Shown piece after piece: positions 38,224 through 48,950 of a stretch of 64,000 bases of DNA. Below the pieces are notes generated by a model. That model had not been told where the DNA came from. It worked only from the letters and a program-made list of their open reading frames with translations, and made no database searches. Both the position numbers and the translations under genes were made by a program. Numbering within the stretch: the stretch's first letter is position 1; each line of letters begins with the position of its first letter. This DNA is from Kordiimonas aestuarii (GTDB lineage: Bacteria > Pseudomonadota > Alphaproteobacteria > Sphingomonadales > Kordiimonadaceae): assembly GCF_025574465.1 (NCBI RefSeq), contig NZ_JAOBPP010000019.1, positions 308,501-372,500 of the forward strand, in the 5' to 3' direction.

Positions 38224-38301
38224 GGGTGGCGGAGATTGCCCCGTGCTTCGGGAAGGAAAGCGGGCAGAATAAACAGGACAAACAGTCAAACGGATAGAAC
38301 G

Positions 38302-40113
38302 ATGACGGCAACAACCACTATACCGGCCACCGGTAAGGCGAATGAGAAGGCAGATGACGCGCCGACCTTGAGCGGCGCGCAAATGATCCTAAAAGCGCTG
38401 ACGGAGCTAGGTGTCGAGGTCGTCTTTGGCTACCCCGGTGGGGCTGTCCTGCCTATCTATGACGAGATTTTCAAGCAAGACAAAATTCGCCACATCCTTG
38501 TCCGCCACGAACAGGCGGCGGTTCACGCGGCCGAAGGTTATGCGCGCTCCACCGGCAAACCCGGTGTTGTGCTGGTGACCTCGGGACCTGGTGCCACGAA
38601 CGCGGTGACCGGCCTGACGGACGCGCTGCTCGATTCCATCCCGGTTATCTGCCTCACGGGTCAGGTGGCGCGGCACCTGATCGGCAATGACGCCTTCCAG
38701 GAGGCCGACACCGTTGGCATCACGCGGCCCTGCACCAAACATAACTATCTGGTGAAGGACACGGACCGCCTGCCGGATGTTATCCATGAGGCGTTTTATG
38801 TGGCCACCAATGGCCGCCCGGGCCCGGTGGTGATTGACCTGCCAAAAGACGTGCAGATTGAAAAAGCTGTTTACAAGCGTTCAGGTCAGCGCGGCGAACA
38901 TCGCACCTACCGCCCGCAGCTGGATGGCGACGAGGCAGCATTGCATGCGGCCGCTGAAGCCTTTGCCCGTGCGGAGCGGCCTATCCTTTATACCGGTGGT
39001 GGTATCATCAATGCGGGGCCTGAGGCATCCGAATTGCTGGCGGAATTCACTCGCCTGACCGGTGCGCCTATCACCAACACCCTGATGGGGCTGGGTGCCT
39101 ATCCGGCAACCGACAAGCAGTTTCTTGGCATGCTGGGCATGCACGGTACCTGGGAAGCCAACCATGCCATGCATGACTGCGATGTGATGATGGCTGTTGG
39201 CGCACGCTTTGACGACCGCGTAACAGGGCGTGTTGATGGCTTTTCGCCGGGGTCAACCAAGATTCAGATCGATATCGACCTTTCCAGCATCAACAAAAAC
39301 GTGCCGGTGGACATTCCGGTGATTGCGGACGCAGGCCGCGCGCTCAAGCGTCTGATCGAAATCTGGAAAGAGCAGGGCTATGAGAAATCACAGCCTGACC
39401 TTGCGCCGTGGTGGAAACAGATCAACCACTGGCGCACCAAAAAGTGCCTGTCCTACACGGATAGTGAAGAGGTGATCCTGCCGCAAAAGTCGCTGGAGCG
39501 CCTTGCGCATTTCACCCGGGGCAAGGACGCCATTTTCTCCACCGAAGTGGGCCAGCACCAGATGTGGGCGGCGCAGTTCCTTGGCTTTGACAAACCCAAC
39601 CGCTGGCTGACGTCCGGTGGCCTTGGCACCATGGGGTATGGCTTGCCTGCTGCCGTTGGTGCGCAAATCGCGCATCCTGACCGGCTGGTGATTGACGTCT
39701 CGGGCGAAGCATCGTTCCAGATGAACCTGCAGGAACTGGGCACCATCGCGCAGTATGACCTGCCGGTGAAAATCTTCATCATGAACAATGAATATATGGG
39801 CATGGTACGCCAGTGGCAGGACCTTTCCTACGACGGTCGCCGCTCGCACAGTTATTCCGAAAGCCTGCCTGACTTTGTCAAGCTGGCGGAGGCCTACGGC
39901 ATCAAGGGCATTGTGGTTGAAGACCCGGCCAAACTTGATGAAGCGATCCTGGAGATGTTGGGCCACGACGGGCCGGTGTTGATGGATTGCCGCGTGGCGA
40001 AAATTGAAAACTGTTTCCCGATGGTGCCTGCGGGTGCCGCCCACAATGAAATGCTGCTTGCAGGCGACGTGATCGGCAAGCCAAAGGATGATGACGCGCT
40101 CGCGGTCGTTTAA
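38302..40113 (+). CDS. ilvB: Acetolactate synthase large subunit
   Basis: Thiamine-diphosphate enzyme, first committed step of valine, leucine and isoleucine synthesis. N-terminal GYPGGAVLPIYDEIF and the catalytic Glu in RHEQAAVHAAEGYARSTG; FAD/central domain; C-terminal GLGTMGYGLPAAVGAQIAHP. The metal-binding motif reads SGEAS: Glu469 takes the place of the usual Asp of the GDG/GDA motif. The ATG at 38302 (603 residues) is chosen; the upstream frame (from 38209) runs through the hairpin region. ilvH follows after 54 bases. Confidence 0.95.
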   Translation: MTATTTIPATGKANEKADDAPTLSGAQMILKALTELGVEVVFGYPGGAVLPIYDEIFKQDKIRHILVRHEQAAVHAAEGYARSTGKPGVVLVTSGPGATNAVTGLTDALLDSIPVICLTGQVARHLIGNDAFQEADTVGITRPCTKHNYLVKDTDRLPDVIHEAFYVATNGRPGPVVIDLPKDVQIEKAVYKRSGQRGEHRTYRPQLDGDEAALHAAAEAFARAERPILYTGGGIINAGPEASELLAEFTRLTGAPITNTLMGLGAYPATDKQFLGMLGMHGTWEANHAMHDCDVMMAVGARFDDRVTGRVDGFSPGSTKIQIDIDLSSINKNVPVDIPVIADAGRALKRLIEIWKEQGYEKSQPDLAPWWKQINHWRTKKCLSYTDSEEVILPQKSLERLAHFTRGKDAIFSTEVGQHQMWAAQFLGFDKPNRWLTSGGLGTMGYGLPAAVGAQIAHPDRLVIDVSGEASFQMNLQELGTIAQYDLPVKIFIMNNEYMGMVRQWQDLSYDGRRSHSYSESLPDFVKLAEAYGIKGIVVEDPAKLDEAILEMLGHDGPVLMDCRVAKIENCFPMVPAGAAHNEMLLAGDVIGKPKDDDALAVV

Positions 40114-40167
40114 TCTGGCTCACCTTTGACGATACGGTAAACTGGCAAGCGGAAAGACAACTGACAG

Positions 40168-40692
40168 ATGGACGGCTCCATGAAAGAGATTGGCCCGATC
40201 GCCCGACACACCATCAGCGTTATTGTTGATAACGAAGCGGGCGTTCTTGCGCGCGTAACCGGCCTGTTTTCAGGCCGTGGCTATAATATTGAAAGTCTGA
40301 CGGTGGCGGAAGTAGACAACACCGGTGAGCGCTCACGCATCACGGTAGTGACCTCAGGTACCCGCATGGTCATTGAACAGATCAAGGCACAACTTGACCG
40401 CCTTGTGCCGGTGCACAAAGTGGCAGACCTGACGATCGACGGTGCTTATGTGGCGCGCGATATGGCGCTGGTGAAGGTTACGGGCACGGGTGAAAAGCGC
40501 GTGGAAGCGTTGCGCCTTGCCGATACCTTCCGCGCCCGCGCGGTCGATGCGTCGGTGAACAGCTTTATTTTTGAGCTCACAGGGTCGACCGACAAGATCG
40601 ACGCCTTTGTGGAACTCATGAGCGACCTCGGCCTTGTCGAGGTTGCGCGCACGGGGGCTGTTGCGCTCTCTCGCGGGCCTGGCGGGCTTTAA
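40168..40692 (+). CDS. ilvH: Acetolactate synthase small (regulatory) subunit
   Basis: Valine-sensing subunit that stabilises and feedback-regulates IlvB. ACT domain at about 10-85 (HTISVIVDNEAGVLARVTGL, FSGRGYNIESLTVAEVDN) and the C-terminal IlvN domain (RDMALVKVTGTGEKRVEALR, FELTGSTDKIDAFVELMSDL). 174 residues. An alternative ATG lies four codons in. Named ilvH or ilvN. Confidence 0.95.
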   Translation: MDGSMKEIGPIARHTISVIVDNEAGVLARVTGLFSGRGYNIESLTVAEVDNTGERSRITVVTSGTRMVIEQIKAQLDRLVPVHKVADLTIDGAYVARDMALVKVTGTGEKRVEALRLADTFRARAVDASVNSFIFELTGSTDKIDAFVELMSDLGLVEVARTGAVALSRGPGGL

Positions 40693-40767
40693 AACTGAAA
40701 CGGCGGGCCTTGGCCCCGGTATGGATAATGATGAATAGGGGCTGGCCCCCGGTTAGAGGAAAACTAG

Positions 40768-41790
<1,023 letters not shown>

Positions 41791-41828
41791 TCCCTTAAGA
41801 CACTCTGGAGTTCCAGGAGAGTCCCTAA

Positions 41829-41861
41829 CGGGCGGAGCCATCAGGCCCCGCCCGATTTTTT
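41829..41861 (+). terminator. Terminator after ilvC
   Basis: CGGGCGG pairs with CCGCCCG, with inner GCC/GGC pairs, and is followed by ATTTTTT. Confidence 0.85.
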
Positions 41862-41898
41862 GCGTTCTAATGTGAAGCTTCTCTGCTAAACTGCTGGC

Positions 41899-42462
41899 AT
41901 GACTGATATTTTACCCATCGAGACTGACCGGTTGATCATTCGTGCGTTTCGCGAGAGCGATGCGGCGGCTTTCCATGGTTGGCGCAATGATACTGTGGTG
42001 GCGCGCTATACCTTGTGGGATTTCCCGTACCCTTTGGCGCGGGCGGAGGCGTTCGCGCGCGAGATGGCGGCGATGGAACCGTTCCTGGAAGGTAAGTACT
42101 ATCAGCTGATGCTGGAAGAGGAGGCCACGGGCACGGCCGTGGGTGATATTGGAATCGGTAACGGCGTGACCGCCCCCGGCCTTGTGCGGGTGGGGTACAC
42201 GCTCTCCACTCCCGCACAAGGCAAGGGCTTTATGACCGAGGCGCTGAAGGCGCTACTGCCCGCGCTTATCGCGCCGCTTGGTGTGCAGATGTTCTCTACC
42301 GATATCGACGCACGCAACCCGGCATCAGGGCGGGTGCTGGAGCGCCTTGGTTTCAAGTGTGGGCCAGTGCAGGAGAAACGCACGCTGGTGCGCGGTGAAT
42401 GGTGTGACGAGATTGATTATGAAGTCAGCGCCGAAGCGCTGCTGGCGCATGTTTCGCAATAG
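41899..42462 (+). CDS. RimJ/RimL-type GNAT acetyltransferase
   Basis: 187 residues, N-terminal ETDRLIIRAFRESDAAAFHG and WRNDTVVARYTLWDFPY typical of the RimJ/RimL group, acetyl-CoA motif YTLSTPAQGKGFMTEALKAL, and the C-terminal ARNPASGRVLERLGFK. Substrate unknown. No clear Shine-Dalgarno is seen before the ATG. Codon use matches the neighbours. Confidence 0.87.
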   Translation: MTDILPIETDRLIIRAFRESDAAAFHGWRNDTVVARYTLWDFPYPLARAEAFAREMAAMEPFLEGKYYQLMLEEEATGTAVGDIGIGNGVTAPGLVRVGYTLSTPAQGKGFMTEALKALLPALIAPLGVQMFSTDIDARNPASGRVLERLGFKCGPVQEKRTLVRGEWCDEIDYEVSAEALLAHVSQ

Positions 42463-42571
42463 TTTCACTTGTGACTTTTTGTAATAAAATTTCTCGAAAT
42501 AGCGCCTTGCGAAAACAAAATAATCTGCTAATCCTTGAATATTGATAGATTACACAAGGAAATGGCCGCTC

Positions 42572-42727
42572 ATGCAGCCACAAGGTCATAGGAAAGCAAA
42601 GGCAATTGCGATTGCGCGCACCCGGTCACGGGATGCCCAATTTGCTCGGCTGGCTCTCTTTGGTGGCTCCGCGCTTTTCCTGTCGCTACTCCTACTATTC
42701 GCAGCTGGCCGACTTACCGGCCCTTGA
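42572..42727 (+). CDS. Putative leu leader peptide
   Basis: 51-codon reading frame in the leader of leuA, ending LFLSLLLLFAAGRLTGP. Its run of four leucines is encoded CTA CTC CTA CTA; CTA is a rare codon in these genes, and the E. coli leu leader peptide likewise uses CTA CTA CTC. Just after the run GGCCG-ACTTAC-CGGCC can form a hairpin, and a longer alternative pairing (GAGCAC with GTGCTT at about 42725-42763) follows. AAGGA lies 12 bases before the ATG. The frame could instead begin at TTG 42542. A small membrane protein is the alternative, since the leucine run is hydrophobic. Confidence 0.55.
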   Translation: MQPQGHRKAKAIAIARTRSRDAQFARLALFGGSALFLSLLLLFAAGRLTGP

Positions 42728-42829
42728 GCACAACGGCAGAAGGTGCGTTTGCATCTCGGTGCTTGAGGGAAAAGCCACTGATTTCACATATTCATCAGCC
42801 TTGTACCTTTGGAAATTGGGAATACCGCT

Positions 42830-44383
42830 ATGTCACACAGTGAAGCCAACCGTGTGCGAATTTTTGACACCACCTTGCGCGACGGTGAACAATCACCCGG
42901 CGCGTCGATGACGCTCGATGAAAAACTCCAGATCGCAGCAACCCTTGAGGCCATGCGCGTTGATGTTATTGAGGCCGGTTTTGCCATTGCCTCCAACGGG
43001 GACTTTGAGTGCGTCAACAAGATCGCCACGCAGGTCCAGAATTCAACCGTCTGTTCGCTGGCGCGCGCAGCCCTTGGCGATATTGACAGGGCGGCGGAAG
43101 CCCTGAAACCCGCTAAATCAGGCCGCATTCATACCTTCATTGCCACAAGCCCGCTGCACATGAAATTCAAATTGCAGATGGAGCCTGAGGCAGTGATCGA
43201 CGCGATCCACAAGTCCGTGAGCCATGCCCGTGGCTTGATCGACGATGTGGAATGGTCGGCCGAGGATGCGACGCGCACGGAAATTGATTTCCTGTGCCGC
43301 GCGGTGGAAACCGCGATCAAGGCAGGGGCGACCACCATCAATCTGCCGGACACCGTGGGTTATGCCACGCCGGACGAATATGCAGCCATGTTCCGCACCG
43401 TGATCGAGCGTGTGCCGGGCGCCGACAAGGCCATCTTCTCCACGCACTGCCATAATGACCTTGGCCTTGCGGTTGCCAACTCGCTTGCGGGCATTGCGGG
43501 CGGTGCGCGGCAGGTGGAATGCACCATCAACGGCATCGGCGAACGCGCCGGTAATGCCGCGATGGAAGAGGTTGTCATGGCGCTGAAGACCCGCGGCGAT
43601 GTGATGCCGTATCACACGGGTATCGTCAGCGAGGAGATCATGCGTGCGTCGCGCCTTGTCTCCACCGTCACCGGTTTCACGGTGCAGAACAACAAGGCAA
43701 TTGTGGGCGCTAACGCCTTTGCGCACGAGAGCGGTATCCACCAGGACGGCATGCTCAAGAACGCGGAAACCTATGAGATCATGACGCCGGAATCGGTCGG
43801 GGTGACCAAATCCCTGCTGACCATGGGCAAACATTCGGGTCGTCACGCCTTTGCCGATAAGCTGAAGGAGCTTGGGTATGAGCTGGGTGACAACGCCTTC
43901 CAGGAGTGTTTCCGTCGGTTCAAGGAACTGGGCGACCGCAAGAAAAACATCTATGACGAGGATATCGTTGCCCTTGTGGACGACGAAGTGGCCACATGGT
44001 CGAACCGTTTTCAGGTGATCTCGCTCAATACCTATTCATCATCGAACGGCGAGGCCGTTGCCAACCTCACCATGGCCATTGACGGTGACAAGAAAAAAAC
44101 CGTCACCTACGGTTCCGGTCCGGTGGATGCGGCTTTCAATGCCATCAAGGACCTCATTAGCATGGAACCGCACCTGCAGCTTTTCCAAGTGCATGCGGTC
44201 ACGCAAGGCACAGACGCGCAAGCCGAGTGCACGGTGCGCCTCGAAGAAGGCGGCCGCACGGTGAACGGGCAGGGCGCGCACGAGGATACGGTGACCGCTG
44301 CCGCGCGGGCTTATGTGTCTGCGGTGAACAAGCTGCTCGTCAAGCGGGAGAAAAACGCGCCCGGGGCCGTCGCGGCGCAGTAG
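42830..44383 (+). CDS. leuA: 2-Isopropylmalate synthase
   Basis: First step of leucine synthesis: acetyl-CoA with ketoisovalerate. Signatures: [18 protein letters not shown] with the metal Asp, the [16 protein letters not shown] metal histidines, [20 protein letters not shown], and a C-terminal LeuA allosteric domain (about 390-510) for leucine feedback. 517 residues from the ATG at 42830, chosen over the TTG at 42809 because the conserved N-terminus starts just after. A Leu-rich leader frame precedes it and a terminator follows. Confidence 0.96.
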   Translation: MSHSEANRVRIFDTTLRDGEQSPGASMTLDEKLQIAATLEAMRVDVIEAGFAIASNGDFECVNKIATQVQNSTVCSLARAALGDIDRAAEALKPAKSGRIHTFIATSPLHMKFKLQMEPEAVIDAIHKSVSHARGLIDDVEWSAEDATRTEIDFLCRAVETAIKAGATTINLPDTVGYATPDEYAAMFRTVIERVPGADKAIFSTHCHNDLGLAVANSLAGIAGGARQVECTINGIGERAGNAAMEEVVMALKTRGDVMPYHTGIVSEEIMRASRLVSTVTGFTVQNNKAIVGANAFAHESGIHQDGMLKNAETYEIMTPESVGVTKSLLTMGKHSGRHAFADKLKELGYELGDNAFQECFRRFKELGDRKKNIYDEDIVALVDDEVATWSNRFQVISLNTYSSSNGEAVANLTMAIDGDKKKTVTYGSGPVDAAFNAIKDLISMEPHLQLFQVHAVTQGTDAQAECTVRLEEGGRTVNGQGAHEDTVTAAARAYVSAVNKLLVKREKNAPGAVAAQ

Positions 44384-44415
44384 CGTTCACCGGTACCGGC
44401 AACCCGGCTTTATGG

Positions 44416-44444
44416 GGCGGCTTTAGGGCCGCCTTTATTGTTTT
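44416..44444 (+). terminator. Terminator after leuA
   Basis: GGCGGC and GCCGCC around TTTAGG, followed by TTTATTGTTTT. Confidence 0.85.
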
Positions 44445-44509
44445 GCCTCAAATACTTGTTCCGCCTGATAAAATCCCTATCTATCAGATATGCAGCCATG
44501 GGGGACTTT

Positions 44510-45250
44510 ATGAAGCTGATCGACCGTATCGACACGCGGATCGCGAGCCTTGACGGGATGCTGTTGATGGCGATTGTCTTGATGGCCACCCTGATTGCGG
44601 GGCAAATCATCGGTGCGCTTGTTGGCAGCGTGATGGCCAGCTTGCTTGATAGCCTCTTTGACATGCCGTCCGCCACCCATTTCGTTATCCCGACAGGTTT
44701 GTTGTTTGCCTTTGGCGTATGCCTGTGGCTTGTGCGGCGAAACCTGCTGGCCGATGAGGGTGTCCGACCAGTTGACATTGGCCTTGCGTCAAGCCGTTTG
44801 GGTATCGCTGCATCCCTGGGGCTTGTCGTGTTGCTTTATTTCGGGGCGTCCTTTCTGGCTGGCGCTTACGCCCAACTGGTGGGCTATGAAGGCCAGAAGA
44901 CCATGACGGAGATGATCAGAACAACGGGGGGTGACAACATCGCTGCGCGCGGCCTTATGGTGTTTTCTGTCGTCATCATGGGACCGGTCGTGGAAGAGCT
45001 TGTGTTTCGCGGCTACCTGCAATCCGGCCTGACCAAGCGGTTTGGGCCTTATGTGGGGATTGGCATCAGCTCGGTTGTTTTCGCGGGTTACCATTTTCAG
45101 CCGGAGGCATTTGTCGTGCTGCTGGTGGTGGGCGCTGCGTTTGGCCTGGCCTATCACCTCACACGTTCACTGTGGCCCGCCATTTTGCTGCATATGCTCA
45201 ATAACGCTGCCTTCATTGTGAATCTGTTTTATTTTGAGGGTACCCCGTGA
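44510..45250 (+). CDS. CPBP-family intramembrane metalloprotease
   Basis: About eight membrane segments over 246 residues. The three CPBP/Abi motifs are present: EELVFRGYLQSGL (E-E-x-x-x-R), FAGYHF (F-x-x-x-H) and LLHMLNNAAF (H-x-x-x-N), forming the metalloprotease active site. In other bacteria such proteins process prenyl-type substrates or act in bacteriocin immunity. The start at 44510 is preferred over 44498 because GGGGGA precedes it, and farther upstream lies the leuA terminator. Its substrate is unknown. Confidence 0.85.
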   Translation: MKLIDRIDTRIASLDGMLLMAIVLMATLIAGQIIGALVGSVMASLLDSLFDMPSATHFVIPTGLLFAFGVCLWLVRRNLLADEGVRPVDIGLASSRLGIAASLGLVVLLYFGASFLAGAYAQLVGYEGQKTMTEMIRTTGGDNIAARGLMVFSVVIMGPVVEELVFRGYLQSGLTKRFGPYVGIGISSVVFAGYHFQPEAFVVLLVVGAAFGLAYHLTRSLWPAILLHMLNNAAFIVNLFYFEGTP

Positions 45251-45285
45251 TCCTGTAGACTGATGTAAGCACACAGGAGACGCGG

Positions 45286-46230
45286 ATGAGCAGATTGCCG
45301 GACAACGAACCCGAATGCACCACAAGCGGCTGCCCTGACCCTGTGGAGATGGTGATCATCCCGCGCACCAGCGATATAGGGGGCTTCATGGTGGAGCGGG
45401 CCTTGCCGTCGCGCAAGAAACGCATGATCGGCCCCTTTGTCTTCTGGGACCAGATGGGGCCGGGCGAATTCCTGACCGGGCAGGGCATCGACGTGCGACC
45501 GCATCCCCATATCGGGTTGTCTACCGTCACTTACCTGTTTGACGGCACGCTGGACCACCGCGACAGCCTTGGCACGCATATGACGATCAAACCAGGTGAG
45601 CTGAACCTGATGCGGGCGGGGCGCGGTATCGTGCATTCCGAGCGCACAGGGCCACATGACCGGGCGCGGCCTTCCACGCTCTATGGTATCCAAAGCTGGC
45701 TGGCGCAGCCAAAGACACATGAAGATAGTGCGCCCGCCTTTGAACATTTCGGTGCGGACGACTTACCCACACTGGACGCCGAAGGCATTGAGGCACAGCT
45801 TATCCTCGGTGCAGCTTTCGGGCTTGAAAGCCCGGTTTCACTGGATTGGGATACGCTCTATGCCGATGTCAGGCTGGCGCCGGGCGCTGTATTGCCGGTT
45901 CCAGCCGAAACCGAGGAGCGTGGCCTCTATATCGTGCGCGGCGAGGTTGAGATTGCTGGCATGCCTTACCCCCAGGAGCAGATGATAAGCCTCAGGCCCG
46001 GCGCAGAGGTCAGTGTAAGGGCATTGGCTGACACCCATCTCATGGTAATAGGCGGTGCGGCGATGGACGGCCCGCGCTTTGTGTGGTGGAATTTTGTCGG
46101 CTCATCGGTGGCACGAATCCGCCATGCGGCAGAGAGTTGGCAACAACAGACATTTGCAAAGGTTCCGGGCGACGATCAGGAGTTCATTCCATTGCCTGAT
46201 ATTGAGGCGCTGGACCGCATCAAGCTTTGA
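45286..46230 (+). CDS. Pirin-family protein
   Basis: Double cupin, 314 residues. Metal-binding histidines lie in RPHPHIGLSTVTYLFDG (His pair) and the following LDHRDSLGTHMTIKPGELN segment; GRGIVHSERTG completes the pirin signature. Pirins bind Fe and some have quercetinase or regulatory roles. Start with AGGAGA. Downstream is a 229-base gap before mreB that holds the mreB promoter and a hairpin GGGCCA-CGGC-TGGCCC at 46416-46431. Confidence 0.9.
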   Translation: MSRLPDNEPECTTSGCPDPVEMVIIPRTSDIGGFMVERALPSRKKRMIGPFVFWDQMGPGEFLTGQGIDVRPHPHIGLSTVTYLFDGTLDHRDSLGTHMTIKPGELNLMRAGRGIVHSERTGPHDRARPSTLYGIQSWLAQPKTHEDSAPAFEHFGADDLPTLDAEGIEAQLILGAAFGLESPVSLDWDTLYADVRLAPGAVLPVPAETEERGLYIVRGEVEIAGMPYPQEQMISLRPGAEVSVRALADTHLMVIGGAAMDGPRFVWWNFVGSSVARIRHAAESWQQQTFAKVPGDDQEFIPLPDIEALDRIKL

Positions 46231-46459
46231 GGCGGGCGAAGCTGCCGTGTGGGTGTCAATTCGCAAGTCCTTGAAAATGACTAAATTTTTATGGATACGC
46301 TAGCTGCGCGCACCAATTTTCGCCGCAATTGCGCTCAAATCACAAAATATAGTGCAAACGGCGCGCTTGCCCCTTGTGTCTTGGCCATATCTGGCCCATA
46401 ACCGCATAAACGGGAGGGCCACGGCTGGCCCCAAGAGCAATAGAAATTAAGAGGGTTAA

Positions 46460-47494
<1,035 letters not shown>

Positions 47495-47565
47495 TCGTCA
47501 CCAGCGTTCCCGACACAAACGTATTGGGAGATTGACCACTGGTCCCGACACTGCACTCAGGAAAC

Positions 47566-48444
47566 TTGGCTTCCGGTACTCGGCTGCGACGTGGCGGACG
47601 AGGGCGGGAAGCCATGTGGCTTTATATGGTGCTCGCTGTTGTGCTTCTGGGGCTTGAAGCGACGGGACAGGGGCTTCCCAGCCAGTTGCGCGCTTATGCC
47701 AATGATTTTGTGTCGCCTGTTCTCAGGCTACTGGAGCAGCCCATCCGTGCCGTGCAGGCCGGGCTTGAGCGCATCGCCGGTGTTGGCGACATCTATCTTG
47801 AAAACCAGACATTGAGGGATGAGAACGACAGGCTGCGCCAGTGGCGCGAAGCGGCCATGCAGCTCAGCCGCGAGAATGAGCGCCTGCGCCAGATGCTCAA
47901 GGTGCCGGGGCGTGAAGTGCCCCCTGCGGCGACCGCCCGGGTCATCGGGGTTGGAGGTGGGGCGTTTGAACGTAACGTGCTGATCAGCGCTGGCATCAGT
48001 GACGGTGTGCGCCGGAACCTACCCGTGGTCGACGAAAGCGGCGTTATCGGCCGCACTATACAGGTGGGCCGCTGGACAAGCCGGGTGCTTCTGGTGACCG
48101 ACCTCAACAGCCGTATTCCTGTCCGCCTTGAACGCACGGGTGATCTTGCGATTGCCGAGGGACAGAACGAAGCCTTCCTGATGCTGCGGTTCCTGCCGGA
48201 AGAAATTGTCATTCGCGAAGGCGATCGCCTGCTTACCTCGGGTCACGGCGGCGTGTTCCCCCCGGACCTGCCGGTGGCGCGGGTAAGCGAAGTCGGCGAA
48301 GGTTACGTGCGGCTTGACCCGCTTGGCATCCTCGGCAAGCTCGATTATGTGCGCGTGCTGGATTATCATGCTGTGCCGGATGAAGACGCCATTGCGCTGC
48401 CGCCAAAAAATGGCGAAGCAGGGGAACAGGAGCAGCAGCCATGA
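47566..48444 (+). CDS. mreC: Rod shape-determining protein MreC
   Basis: Periplasmic scaffold of the elongasome. Short basic cytoplasmic N-terminus (RLRRGGRGRE), one membrane helix (about 18-35), coiled coil (residues 85-115, LRDENDRLRQWREAAMQLSR) and a beta domain. 292 residues from a TTG; the ATG at 47614 would remove the basic region, so TTG is preferred although its site (AGGAAAC) is weak. It overlaps mreD by four bases (ATGA). Confidence 0.9.
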   Translation: MASGTRLRRGGRGREAMWLYMVLAVVLLGLEATGQGLPSQLRAYANDFVSPVLRLLEQPIRAVQAGLERIAGVGDIYLENQTLRDENDRLRQWREAAMQLSRENERLRQMLKVPGREVPPAATARVIGVGGGAFERNVLISAGISDGVRRNLPVVDESGVIGRTIQVGRWTSRVLLVTDLNSRIPVRLERTGDLAIAEGQNEAFLMLRFLPEEIVIREGDRLLTSGHGGVFPPDLPVARVSEVGEGYVRLDPLGILGKLDYVRVLDYHAVPDEDAIALPPKNGEAGEQEQQP

Positions 48445-48947
48445 CGGCTCGTCGCCCTGTCATCACCTCATTTGGCTTTGCCGGCTTGTTTCCGGTGCTG
48501 ATTACGGTGCTGATGGCCGCGCTGATGCTGCTGCCAATCGGCTCAGGTGCGGCCAATATCGCGATGCCACATCTGGTGATCATATCCGTATTTTACTGGC
48601 TTTCGTCACGGCCGTTGCTGATGCCGTATGGTGCCTGCGCCATTCTGGGCTTCCTTCTGGACCTGTGGCTTGATGTCCCCATGGGTCTCAATATGGTTTT
48701 ATTGTTGCTGACCCGGCTTTTTGTGCTCAACCAGTTGAAGCATTACAAGGGCCGCAGCCGCCTTGTGCACTGGGCGATATTCACTGTTTTGACCTTGGGG
48801 CTTTATATTCTTTCCTGGCTGATCGTATCGACAGTCTACGGCACTCTTTGGTCGGTAAAGCCGATTGCGCTACAATGGGGTGTGACAGCATTTTCATATG
48901 CGCCTGTGGCGTTTGTCCTCGGGCGTATGCGTCGGATGGTTTTATAG
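48441..48947 (+). CDS. mreD: Rod shape-determining protein MreD
   Basis: 168-residue polytopic inner membrane partner of MreC with about five membrane helices, e.g. GLFPVLITVLMAALMLLPIG and WAIFTVLTLGLYILSWLIV. It carries the MreD region FLLDLWLDVPMGLNMVLLLL. Start overlaps mreC stop; mrdA begins three bases after the stop. Confidence 0.9.
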   Translation: MTARRPVITSFGFAGLFPVLITVLMAALMLLPIGSGAANIAMPHLVIISVFYWLSSRPLLMPYGACAILGFLLDLWLDVPMGLNMVLLLLTRLFVLNQLKHYKGRSRLVHWAIFTVLTLGLYILSWLIVSTVYGTLWSVKPIALQWGVTAFSYAPVAFVLGRMRRMVL

Positions 48948-48950
48948 GAC

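Noticed and set aside
42606..42911. 101-residue frame across the leuA start
   Set aside because: It overlaps the Leu-rich leader and leuA in another frame and has no supporting ribosome site.
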